From NCBI GenBank assembly GCA_024277955.1, contig JAJRUE010000049.1, forward strand, positions 1-5,801: a stretch of 5,801 bases of DNA, in the 5' to 3' direction. Of this stretch, positions 1-5,801 are shown piece by piece. Position numbers and translations under genes: made by a program. The stretch comes from Alphaproteobacteria bacterium (lineage in GTDB: Bacteria > Pseudomonadota > Alphaproteobacteria > Rhodobacterales > Rhodobacteraceae). The notes below the pieces were generated by a model. It did not search any database. It saw only the letters and a list, made by a program, of their open reading frames with translations, and had not been told where the DNA came from. Each line of letters starts with the position of its first letter. The stretch's first letter is position 1.

Positions 1-816
1 CGCACCAAGCGCCTGGAACTTTTCCAGATCGTCCGGGTAGTAGAACCCGAAGCTTTCGTCGCGCGCGATGGCGATCCGCAGGCCCTCTGCGATCTTCGCG
101 GGTGTGGGCGGGGCGGGCGTGGGCGGCAGTTGCGGCGCCGCCGTGGCCAGCGCGCCCAGGGCGTCCAGGTCCACGCCTTCGGCCACAACTTCGGCGAACC
201 CGTCGATCATCCGGGCCAGTTCGCCGGTTTCGGCGGGCGTGGTCAGGCCCAGGTGCCGTTCGCCGATGTCCAGCCGCGGGTTGCGCCAGACCGCGCCGAT
301 CACCGGCAGGTCGGTATAGGCCTCGACGGCGGCGCGCAGCTTGCTTTCGTGGCGTGCGCCGCCGACCTTGTTCAGGATGACGCCGGCAATGTTCACCGCT
401 GGATCGAACCCCGTGTAGCCCAGCAGCAGCGGCGCAATTCCGCGCGTCATGCCGTTGGTGTCGATCACCAGGACCACCGGCGCCTGCAGCAACTTGGCCA
501 GTTCGGCGTTGGAATCGCTGCCCGCCAGGTCGACCCCGTCGAACAGGCCCTTGTTCGCTTCGATCAGGCGGATGTCCCCGGGCCGGCTGCGGCTTGCGAC
601 CAGGCCCGAGATTTCGTCGCGCGTCATGGTGTTGAAATCGAGGTTGTAGCACGCCCGCCCGCTGGCCGCGGCCAGCCACATCGGGTCGATGTAGTCGGGG
701 CCCTTCTTGAAGCACTGAACCGGCGTGCCGCGCGCGGACAGGGCTGCGGCAAGCCCGGTGGCGATCACGGTTTTGCCGGATGATTTATGCGCCGCCGCGA
801 TCAGAAAGCGGGGCAC
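1..816 (-). CDS. dsrN: DsrN, sirohaem amidase of the CobB/CbiA (cobyrinate a,c-diamide synthase) family; 3' end beyond window
   Basis: DsrN is a cytoplasmic, ATP- and glutamine-dependent amidotransferase thought to convert sirohaem to the amidated form used by DsrAB. I translated 272 residues by hand; the frame is still open at base 1. Visible motifs: an N-terminal P-loop AAAHKSSGKT (residues 7-16), FKKGPDYIDP (36-45), EANKGLFDG (86-94) followed by GSDSNAELAKLL, the strand LVIDTNG (116-122), and GVILNKV (145-151) followed by RHESKL. It ends in DESFGFYYPDDL, which opens the glutaminase half. The family is about 450-470 residues long, so the GATase domain with its catalytic cysteine lies outside the window. 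The start is GTG at 816, with AGGA 8 nt upstream; no better in-frame start is seen. EANKG is where I expect EGNKG, a mild change. Position after dsrP and the sequence GSDSNAELAKLL favour DsrN over a cobalamin-pathway CobB. Confidence 0.9.
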   Translation of the reverse strand, partial: MPRFLIAAAHKSSGKTVIATGLAAALSARGTPVQCFKKGPDYIDPMWLAAASGRACYNLDFNTMTRDEISGLVASRSRPGDIRLIEANKGLFDGVDLAGSDSNAELAKLLQAPVVLVIDTNGMTRGIAPLLLGYTGFDPAVNIAGVILNKVGGARHESKLRAAVEAYTDLPVIGAVWRNPRLDIGERHLGLTTPAETGELARMIDGFAEVVAEGVDLDALGALATAAPQLPPTPAPPTPAKIAEGLRIAIARDESFGFYYPDDLEKFQALGA

Positions 817-820
817 CGGT

Positions 821-1843
821 CTAGTCCTGCATCGCCAACGCGGGCGCGATCAGCCGTTGCCGGTCGCGCGCCGACCAGATGCTTTCGGCCATGGCCTGGG
901 CGGCGTCCATCGTCGCCGCCTTGCCCATGGTCCTGAGCGCCACCGCCATCGTGCCGGTGACCGACGCCAGCCCGTAGGCGTGGTCCAACTCGCCGCGCCA
1001 GAGCGCCGCCAGATCGGCGACGTTCATCGCCTCATCGGCTGGCTGGTGCGGGTCGGGCAGCAGGGCGGGCCAGGTTTCTTCGACCGGGGCCGCCGCGCCG
1101 TGGGTTGTCCAGACAACGGTCGGCTTGTTCGGGCGGCGCTCGATCTCGCCGCCTTCGCCGCGGAATACGGCCATGTGCGGCTGGTTCAGCAGGATCGCCG
1201 CCCCGGCATGCACATCCATGAACCCGCGATGAAAGATCCCCTGCATCATCATCGGCGCATCAAACGGGTTCAGCATCCGCGCAAAACTGTGCACCGGCGA
1301 GCGCAGGCCAAAGACCGGGCGCAACTCGATCAGCCGGCGCAGCGTCGGGCTGAGCGCCTCGAGCGGCGCATAGGCAAAGTTGCCTTCCCGCAGCTGGGTC
1401 GCGGCCTGGGTCAGGGTGGTCGCGATCGGCACCCCGAGGCGTTCCAGCGTTTCCTGGGTGTAGACGCGCCCCGGGGTGTGGCCGTCGGTTCCGTGCATGA
1501 ACACCCGGTAACCGGCCTGCGCCAGCGCCAGGGCCGAAAGAATGAACCAGGGAAGCTGGATGCGTTTGCCGGCATAGGACGACCAGTCGATATCCACCTG
1601 CGGCACCTCTGCCGGCAGGTCGAACCGGCTGCGGGTGCCCAGCGTGAAGCCGGCGATTTCTTCGGGGGTTTCTTCCTTGAGGCGCAGCAGCATCAGGAAA
1701 GCGCCGATCTGTTCGGGCAGGGCGTCGCCGGCGGCGATCATTTCCATCGCGTCGCGCGCTTCGTCCAGGCTAAGCGGGCGGGTCTTGGTCTTGCCGCGGG
1801 CAAGGATCGCAACAAAGCGCGAAAACGGGTGTGGTTCTTGCAT
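821..1843 (-). CDS. TrpD2/YbiB-like protein (anthranilate phosphoribosyltransferase-related, glycosyltransferase family 3 fold)
   Basis: A 340-residue protein of the TrpD2/YbiB family (E. coli YbiB is about 320 residues). A helical N-terminal domain (about 1-75) contains LPEQIGAFLMLLRLKEETPE (42-61), typical of the TrpD/thymidine phosphorylase N-domain. The alpha/beta domain carries KRIQLPWFILSALALAQAG (93-111), FMHGTDGHTPGRVYT (115-129), VFGLRSPVHSFARMLNP (177-193) and VFRGEGGEIER (227-237). It lacks the GTGGD PRPP-binding loop, and MHGTDGHTPGR stands where TrpD has KHGNR, so it is not the tryptophan-pathway enzyme. E. coli TrpD2 has been described as a nucleic-acid-binding protein without TrpD activity; its role here is unknown. 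The gene is intact, with a near-perfect Shine-Dalgarno. It lies 27 bp after dsrP and 4 bp before dsrN, so it is almost certainly co-transcribed. It is not part of the textbook A. vinosum dsr operon. Confidence 0.88.
   Translation of the reverse strand: MQEPHPFSRFVAILARGKTKTRPLSLDEARDAMEMIAAGDALPEQIGAFLMLLRLKEETPEEIAGFTLGTRSRFDLPAEVPQVDIDWSSYAGKRIQLPWFILSALALAQAGYRVFMHGTDGHTPGRVYTQETLERLGVPIATTLTQAATQLREGNFAYAPLEALSPTLRRLIELRPVFGLRSPVHSFARMLNPFDAPMMMQGIFHRGFMDVHAGAAILLNQPHMAVFRGEGGEIERRPNKPTVVWTTHGAAAPVEETWPALLPDPHQPADEAMNVADLAALWRGELDHAYGLASVTGTMAVALRTMGKAATMDAAQAMAESIWSARDRQRLIAPALAMQD
825..828 (-). promoter_or_regulatory. Shine-Dalgarno of dsrN, inside the trpD2-like 3' end
   Basis: AGGA on the minus strand lies 8 nt before the GTG start at 816. 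It falls within the last sense codons and just before the TAG stop (823-821) of the TrpD2-like gene. Only 4 nt separate that stop from the start, which suggests translational coupling and supports the GTG choice. Confidence 0.55.
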
Positions 1844-1849
1844 CGGTGC

Positions 1850-1857
1850 CCTCCTTA
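1850..1857 (-). promoter_or_regulatory. Consensus Shine-Dalgarno of the trpD2-like gene
   Basis: TAAGGAGG on the minus strand is a full match to the 16S anti-Shine-Dalgarno. It lies 6 nt before the ATG at 1843. It is the strongest ribosome-binding site in the window and fixes this start. It sits in the widest gap of the operon (27 bp). Confidence 0.85.
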
Positions 1858-1870
1858 CCTTGCTTTTGCG

Positions 1871-3091
1871 TCAGCCAGGGTCGCGCGATTTGGCGTGCGG
1901 ATCAACAGCTTCGTCCGACAGGTCAGTGGGCAGGATGCGCAGCGCGACCACGCCCAGCCCGGTGATGACCAGCGCCAGCGCCACGCCGCCAAGCCCCAGC
2001 AGCAGTTCGGGCAGGCTGGCCCGATAGCTGGTGATGGCGCCGTCATAGAAGCTCGAAGTCACTTCGTAGCCGGGGAAAATGTCCAGCGGGAAGGCCTGAC
2101 CGCCGATGACGATCACGTAGATCTGGGCCAGCCCGCCGATGATCACCAGGATCGACGCGGCGATGGTCGACATCGGCTTGGCGCCGCCGGTGGGGTGGAA
2201 CACCAGCGCGATCGGGATCAGCCCGCCGATCAAAACCTGGACGCCCCAGAACAGCATCGTGTAGACGCCGCCGTCGCGCAGGATGAACTTTTCGTATTCC
2301 CAGTGCTTGGCGCCATACATCGCGGTCAGGTGCTGGACGGCGGTGAAATACAGCACCAGGGCGGCGAATATCCCCAGCAGACGGCCAAGCCGGTTCATCA
2401 GCCCGTCGCCGAAGGGACGCCCGGTCAGGCGGCACAGCATGGCGACAACCAGGATGAAGATCGCCAGCCCGAAGGACAGCGACATGATGATGAACAGCGG
2501 CGCCATGATCGCCGAGTCATAGCCCGGCCGCGCCACCAGCCAACCAAAGATCGACCCGGTGCCGGTGGTCAGCGCCAGGCGCCAGAGAAAGGCGGCGGTG
2601 CCGACCGTCTTGACCACCTTGTAAGGCATCCCGCGCGCCATCTGGACGAACAGATAGGCGCCGACAACGGCGAAAAAGCCGGTGTAAAGATAGATGTTCC
2701 AGGCAAAGATCGAGCGGAAATTATACTTGGTCATGGCCACGATCAGCCGGTCCGGGCGGCCCAGGTCCAACACCAGAACCGCAAGCCCGCCGGCCAGCAG
2801 CGCCACCGCTAGCAGCGCCGACAGGCGGGCCATGGGCTTGTATGGGGTCTTGCCGAACACCGACGCGATCGAGGCGACGTTCAGCGCCCCCGAAGCGGCA
2901 ACGATCAGGAAAATCGCGAACACATGCGGCAGGCCCCAGACGATCTGGTTGGTCATGCCGGTGACGATATGGCCGTGTTCCTCGATATACAGAACCGACC
3001 CGGCCGCGCCGGCAATGAAGGCCAACAGCAGGAACGCCAGTTGCCAGACCTGCGGGGTCAGTTTCAGTTCCTGGTAGACGGTCCGTTGCAT
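1871..3091 (-). CDS. dsrP: DsrP, NrfD-family quinone-interacting membrane subunit of DsrMKJOP
   Basis: DsrP is the integral membrane subunit that exchanges electrons between the quinone pool and the periplasmic iron-sulfur subunit DsrO. From the ATG at 3091 it is 406 residues, the usual size. I count ten hydrophobic helices at roughly 17-37, 50-77, 92-110, 128-150, 164-187, 197-220, 237-259, 276-299, 307-329 and 360-386. The NrfD-type motif LDLGRP (108-113) follows helix 3. There is no haem- or cluster-binding Cys motif, as expected. A charged tail of about 20 residues follows the last helix. An in-frame GTG at 3103 would add four residues (MGQN) but has no convincing ribosome-binding site; the ATG has GGGTGGGA 6 nt upstream. 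The gene lies 16 bp after dsrO, matching the known J-O-P order. Other NrfD proteins (Psr, Nrf, Hyb) are excluded mainly by context. Confidence 0.93.
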   Translation of the reverse strand: MQRTVYQELKLTPQVWQLAFLLLAFIAGAAGSVLYIEEHGHIVTGMTNQIVWGLPHVFAIFLIVAASGALNVASIASVFGKTPYKPMARLSALLAVALLAGGLAVLVLDLGRPDRLIVAMTKYNFRSIFAWNIYLYTGFFAVVGAYLFVQMARGMPYKVVKTVGTAAFLWRLALTTGTGSIFGWLVARPGYDSAIMAPLFIIMSLSFGLAIFILVVAMLCRLTGRPFGDGLMNRLGRLLGIFAALVLYFTAVQHLTAMYGAKHWEYEKFILRDGGVYTMLFWGVQVLIGGLIPIALVFHPTGGAKPMSTIAASILVIIGGLAQIYVIVIGGQAFPLDIFPGYEVTSSFYDGAITSYRASLPELLLGLGGVALALVITGLGVVALRILPTDLSDEAVDPHAKSRDPG

Positions 3092-3097
3092 GTTCTG

Positions 3098-3105
3098 TCC
3101 CACCC
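3098..3105 (-). promoter_or_regulatory. Probable Shine-Dalgarno of dsrP, deciding ATG 3091 over GTG 3103
   Basis: GGGTGGGA on the minus strand ends 6 nt before the ATG at 3091. It covers the alternative GTG at 3103, which itself has no purine-rich site upstream. The match is moderate, so the start stays open by four codons. Confidence 0.45.
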
Positions 3106-3107
3106 GT

Positions 3108-3869
3108 TCAGAGGTTGCGGTAGTGGACGCCGGGGAAGACGTGCAGGTCGTCCCTCAGCGTGGTGGATTGATAGGTCGCCAGCAGCTTGGCGATTTCGCT
3201 TTCGGGATCGTTCAGATCGCCAAAGGTCATCGCACCGTTGCCGGTCTTGCCGCAGGCTTCGACGCAGGCGGGGATATCGCCCCGGTCCACCCGGTGCACG
3301 CACATGGTGCAGCTTTCCACCGTGCCGCGGCCGCGCGGGGCGTAGGCCTTTTGGTCGTGCAGCTCTTCGTGCACGAAGGACCGCGCCTTGAACGGGCAGG
3401 CCATCATGCAGTAGCGGCAGCCGATGCAGGCGTGCTTGTCGACCAGCACGATCCCGTCGGCGCGCTTCATCGACGCGCCGGTGGGGCAGACATCGACGCA
3501 GGGCGGGTTTTCGCAGTGCTGGCACATCACCGGCAGCGACACTTCGAACCCGGTTTCCTTGTCCTTCAGATCGACCTTGCGGATCCACTGGGCGTCGGTT
3601 TCCGGGTTGCCGGTGTCTTTCCAGCCGTTTTCGTCGGAACAGGCGGTGACGCAGGCGGTGCAGTCGGACGAACACTTGTTCACGTCGATCAGCAGCCCCC
3701 AGCGGGTGCCGGGATCGGCGGGCTTGCCCGAGGCTTCGCCGCCAAAGGCCATCAGCGTGACCCCCGGCGCAAGCGTGACCGTGGCCATTGCCGCGCCGCT
3801 CTTGAAGAAGTCACGGCGGTTGATCTGGTCCGGCGACTTGACCGGGTTTTTCAGTGCGGGAAGTTTCAT
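3108..3869 (-). CDS. dsrO: DsrO, Tat-exported periplasmic ferredoxin-like iron-sulfur subunit of DsrMKJOP
   Basis: DsrO is the periplasmic electron carrier between the cytochrome DsrJ and the membrane subunit DsrP. It has 253 residues. A twin-arginine signal, NRRDFFKSG (17-25), is followed by a hydrophobic stretch to about residue 42. Sixteen cysteines form four groups: C66/70/73/77, C116/119/124/128, C148/151/154/158 (CIGCRYCMMACP) and C187/190/202/206. This is the arrangement of DmsB/NrfC/HybA-type proteins and enough for up to four [4Fe-4S] clusters; how many are filled cannot be read from sequence. The ATG start overlaps the dsrJ stop as ATGA (3869-3866), implying translational coupling, with a modest GGGG upstream. 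NrfC/HybA-type proteins look alike; the flanking dsrJ and dsrP make DsrO the clear call. Confidence 0.94.
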   Translation of the reverse strand: MKLPALKNPVKSPDQINRRDFFKSGAAMATVTLAPGVTLMAFGGEASGKPADPGTRWGLLIDVNKCSSDCTACVTACSDENGWKDTGNPETDAQWIRKVDLKDKETGFEVSLPVMCQHCENPPCVDVCPTGASMKRADGIVLVDKHACIGCRYCMMACPFKARSFVHEELHDQKAYAPRGRGTVESCTMCVHRVDRGDIPACVEACGKTGNGAMTFGDLNDPESEIAKLLATYQSTTLRDDLHVFPGVHYRNL

Positions 3870-4324
3870 TCGCTTACCCCGTCAAGATAGTCCACCAAGG
3901 CGGCGATGTCCTTGTCTTCCGGGAACTTGCGCAACAACAGTTTCGCGGTGTCCACGTCCGGCTTGGTGCTGTGACATTGGAAACAGTCGATCTTGACCGC
4001 CGCGAATTCGTGGCAGGCGGCGCAGAACTGGCCCTCGGCGTTGATCGGCAGGGGCGTGGCGTCCGGTCCCTTGGTCGCGTGGCAGGTCACGCATTGCTTG
4101 AGCGACGCCTCGATGTCGCGCTCGCCCTCGCGCACGGTCAGGTCGCGATCGTGGACCAGCAGCTTCATGTGGTTCGCCCGCCAAAAGGCGTTGCCCTCGG
4201 GGTGGCCCGGGCCGATGGCCTTGGGGATCACGGGCGTCAGCCCTTCGGTCAGGTCCTGGCCAGCGTGAACGGTGCTGGCCAGGGTGCCGAAAAGCAGCAG
4301 GAGGCTGGCAAGAAGGCGGACCAT
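3866..4324 (-). CDS. dsrJ: DsrJ, periplasmic tri-haem cytochrome c of DsrMKJOP
   Basis: DsrJ is the cytochrome c subunit on the periplasmic face of DsrMKJOP. It has 152 residues, as is usual. A Sec signal (MVR, then a hydrophobic run at 4-17) ends with VHA (19-21), a likely cleavage site. Three haem-binding motifs follow: CVTCH (78-82), CAACH (101-105) and CFQCH (114-118). RANHMKLLVHDRD (49-61), upstream of haem 1, is DsrJ-typical and offers H52, M53 and H58 as axial ligand candidates. All six cysteines belong to CXXCH motifs, so the extra cysteine ligand known in A. vinosum DsrJ is absent; H41 lies near where it would be. ATG 4324 has GGAG 7 nt upstream, inside the end of dsrL. A longer reading to 4495 would run through dsrL and remove the signal peptide from the N-terminus. 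dsrL lies 2 bp upstream, and dsrO overlaps by ATGA. Confidence 0.94.
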   Translation of the reverse strand: MVRLLASLLLLFGTLASTVHAGQDLTEGLTPVIPKAIGPGHPEGNAFWRANHMKLLVHDRDLTVREGERDIEASLKQCVTCHATKGPDATPLPINAEGQFCAACHEFAAVKIDCFQCHSTKPDVDTAKLLLRKFPEDKDIAALVDYLDGVSE

Positions 4325-4326
4325 CG

Positions 4327-5801
4327 TTACTCTCCGAGCCCCATCTTGATGTAACCGGTCGGGCAGACATCGGCGCAGATGTGACAGCCGATGCAGCGCG
4401 TGTAGTCGGTGTAGACATAGCGCCCGACGGTGCGTTCGGCCTTGGGCACCCGGTGCACCGCGTCCTGCGGGCAGTAGATCACGCAGTTGTCGCATTCAAA
4501 GCACATGCCGCAGGACATGCAGCGTTCGCCTTCCTTCTTGGCCTGTTCTTCGGTGAAGCCGATGATGCGTTCTTCGAAGTTGCCAAGGACTTCGTCGCCC
4601 TCGATGTGCTTTTCGGCCCGGATTTCGCGGGGCACAAAGTCGAAATGCGCCTTGAACAGTTCGGTGTGCGGGATGATCTGGCTGTCCGAACGGTCCTCGA
4701 AGTTGTGCACCGCAAAGTTGGCGTCATTGGTGCCGCGCACCTGTTCGTGGGCGTAGGCTTCGGGATCCTTGCCGCGGCGGTGCAGCTCTTCGAGCAGGTT
4801 GAAGTGATGCACGTCCACTTTCGGGCGCTTTTCGATCTCGCCGTCGTCGAAGTAGTCGTTGATCGCCTCGGCGGCGATGCGGCCGTGGCCGATGGCGGTG
4901 GTCAGCAGGTGCGGGCGGATGATGTCGCCGCCGGCGAAATGCTTGGCCTTGCCCTTGACCGCATAGGCTTTCTCGATGTCGATGAAGCCGCGGCCGTTGT
5001 CCAGGTCTTCCAGGCCGGTCAGATCGCCGAACTGGCCGATGGCCGAGATGATGATGTCGCATTCGATCTCGAATTCGGTGCCTTCGATCGGCTCGGGCGC
5101 GTTGCCCTTCATGTTGCACTTGCACATTTTCAGCGCGCGGGCCTTGCCGCTGTCGTCCAGCAGCACTTCCAGCGGCATCACCCCGCCGATGATTTCGACA
5201 CCTTCGCGCTTGGCGTCTTCGCGCTCGTGCTCGGCGGCGGTCATCTGTTCCACCGGGAAAAGCGAGGTCAGCGTCGCCTTGATGCCTTCGCGCGACAGCG
5301 CGCCGGCGGCGTCCGAGGCGGTAAAGTCGATCACCGACCCCGAAGCGTGCTCGGTCGGCTTCACTTCGGTGATGTGGCCCAGACGGCGCGCGACCGAAGC
5401 CACGTCGATCGAGGTGTCGCCACCGCCAACCACGACAACCTTCTGCGCGGTGCCGAAGACCCAGCCCTTGTTGAAGGCGTCGAGGAATTCGATGCCCTCG
5501 ATGCAGTTTTCGGCGTCTTCCCAGCCGGGGATCGGCAGCGGCCGGCCCTTTTGCGCGCCAAGCGCCCAGAAGATCGCGTCAAAGCTGTTCTCGATCTCTT
5601 CCAGCGACACGTCGACGCCCACGCGGGTGTTGGTGTGCACGTCCACGCCCATGTCGATGATGCGGCCGATTTCCTTGTCCAGCATCTCGCGCGGCGTCCG
5701 GTAGCCGGGGATGCCGTAGCGCATCATGCCGCCCAGTTCTTCGTTGGCTTCGAACAGGGTCACCTTGTGCCCGTCGCGGCGCAGGAAAAAGGCCGCGGCC
5801 A
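4327..5801 (-). CDS. dsrL: DsrL, iron-sulfur flavoprotein NAD(P)H:acceptor oxidoreductase; 5' end beyond window
   Basis: DsrL is a cytoplasmic GltD-like flavoprotein that couples DsrAB to NAD(P)(H) and is essential for sulfur oxidation in A. vinosum. The window holds the last 490 codons; the frame stays open to base 5801. Full-length DsrL is about 650 residues, so roughly 160 are missing, including the first FAD-binding glycine motif. The visible part opens at AAAFFLRRDGHKVTLFEA, the end of that FAD fold. Next come the NAD(P)-binding VVGGGDTSIDV (window residues 123-133), the second FAD motif HFAGGDIIRPH (287-297), and a C-terminal ferredoxin region with cysteines at 427/430/433/436/439/443 and 469/472/475/479, ten in all and enough for two [4Fe-4S] clusters. 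An internal GTG at 5763 is not the start, because conserved FAD-domain residues precede it. The C-terminal ferredoxin region and the adjacent dsrJ separate DsrL from glutamate synthase GltD. Confidence 0.93.
   Translation of the reverse strand, partial: AAAFFLRRDGHKVTLFEANEELGGMMRYGIPGYRTPREMLDKEIGRIIDMGVDVHTNTRVGVDVSLEEIENSFDAIFWALGAQKGRPLPIPGWEDAENCIEGIEFLDAFNKGWVFGTAQKVVVVGGGDTSIDVASVARRLGHITEVKPTEHASGSVIDFTASDAAGALSREGIKATLTSLFPVEQMTAAEHEREDAKREGVEIIGGVMPLEVLLDDSGKARALKMCKCNMKGNAPEPIEGTEFEIECDIIISAIGQFGDLTGLEDLDNGRGFIDIEKAYAVKGKAKHFAGGDIIRPHLLTTAIGHGRIAAEAINDYFDDGEIEKRPKVDVHHFNLLEELHRRGKDPEAYAHEQVRGTNDANFAVHNFEDRSDSQIIPHTELFKAHFDFVPREIRAEKHIEGDEVLGNFEERIIGFTEEQAKKEGERCMSCGMCFECDNCVIYCPQDAVHRVPKAERTVGRYVYTDYTRCIGCHICADVCPTGYIKMGLGE
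4332..4335 (-). promoter_or_regulatory. Shine-Dalgarno of dsrJ, within the last codons of dsrL
   Basis: GGAG on the minus strand lies 7 nt before the ATG at 4324 and is part of the final Gly-Glu codons of dsrL, whose TAA stop is at 4329-4327. It sets the start just before the signal peptide and suggests coupled translation. Confidence 0.65.

Noticed and set aside
130..783. A 217-codon plus-strand open frame opposite dsrN.
   Set aside because: It has a shadow-type composition, and the minus strand encodes a continuous DsrN with P-loop and glutaminase-entry motifs through the same region.
821..1843. Reading the TrpD2-like gene as anthranilate phosphoribosyltransferase trpD.
   Set aside because: The GTGGD PRPP loop and the KHGNR motif are missing, and no tryptophan genes are nearby.
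725..2812. A 695-codon open frame on the plus strand, antisense to the TrpD2-like gene and most of dsrP.
   Set aside because: Its product is full of His, Gln, Arg and Asp with no recognisable domain or helix pattern, the usual look of a reverse shadow frame in GC-rich genes. The opposite strand codes for two clear protein families over the same bases.
3090..3890. A 266-codon plus-strand open frame opposite dsrO.
   Set aside because: It mirrors the 16-cysteine DsrO gene, shows no domain of its own, and has shadow-type composition.
4325..4495. An upstream extension of dsrJ (209-residue reading from 4495).
   Set aside because: It runs through the dsrL ferredoxin region in another frame and would bury the signal peptide; ATG 4324 has a ribosome-binding site and starts exactly at the signal peptide.
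4976..5704. A 242-codon Ser/Pro-rich plus-strand open frame opposite dsrL.
   Set aside because: It is antisense to the NAD(P)- and FAD-binding motifs of DsrL; Ser/Pro/Met-rich low-complexity product with no family signature.
5761..5763. GTG as a possible start of dsrL.
   Set aside because: Conserved FAD-fold residues continue in frame upstream to the window edge, so this is an internal valine and the gene is truncated by the window only.

Overview
The window is a gene-packed stretch of a reverse-type dissimilatory sulfite reductase (rDsr, sulfur-oxidising) operon. All genes lie on the minus strand, so transcription runs from high to low coordinates. In transcription order they are: dsrL (5' end cut by the right edge), dsrJ, dsrO, dsrP, a TrpD2/YbiB-like gene, and dsrN (3' end cut by the left edge). 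Without the TrpD2-like gene, the order L-J-O-P-N is the one known from Allochromatium vinosum (dsrABEFHCMKLJOPNRS). dsrL beside dsrJOP and dsrN points to the oxidative rather than the sulfate-reducing pathway. GC is high, codon use is strongly GC-biased, and the gene set suits a proteobacterial sulfur oxidiser. I lean towards an alphaproteobacterium (Rhodobacterales/Rhodospirillales-like), but the window holds no phylogenetic marker that settles this, and a high-GC gammaproteobacterium remains possible.

Layout: 4327-5801 DsrL, an iron-sulfur flavoprotein that passes electrons between rDsrAB and NAD(P)(H). 3866-4324 DsrJ, a periplasmic tri-haem cytochrome c. 3108-3869 DsrO, a Tat-exported periplasmic ferredoxin-like subunit. 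1871-3091 DsrP, an NrfD-type ten-helix quinone-interacting membrane subunit. 821-1843 a TrpD2/YbiB-like protein. 1-816 DsrN, a CobB/CbiA-type glutamine amidotransferase thought to amidate sirohaem for DsrAB. The gaps are 2 bp (dsrL-dsrJ), a 4-bp ATGA overlap (dsrJ-dsrO), 16 bp (dsrO-dsrP), 27 bp (dsrP-trpD2) and 4 bp (trpD2-dsrN). There is no room for a promoter or terminator of usual size between genes. I saw no RNA gene, repeat array, mobile element or non-coding stretch over 30 bp.

How it works together: DsrJ, DsrO and DsrP are the periplasmic and integral-membrane half of the DsrMKJOP complex, whose DsrM and DsrK partners should be encoded just beyond the right edge. The complex links the quinone pool and periplasm to the cytoplasmic DsrC/DsrAB cycle. 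DsrL takes the electrons released by DsrAB, and DsrN matures the DsrAB cofactor. Two points stand out: the TrpD2-like gene placed between dsrP and dsrN, and a DsrJ that has no cysteine outside its three CXXCH motifs, which rules out the His/Cys haem ligation described for A. vinosum DsrJ.
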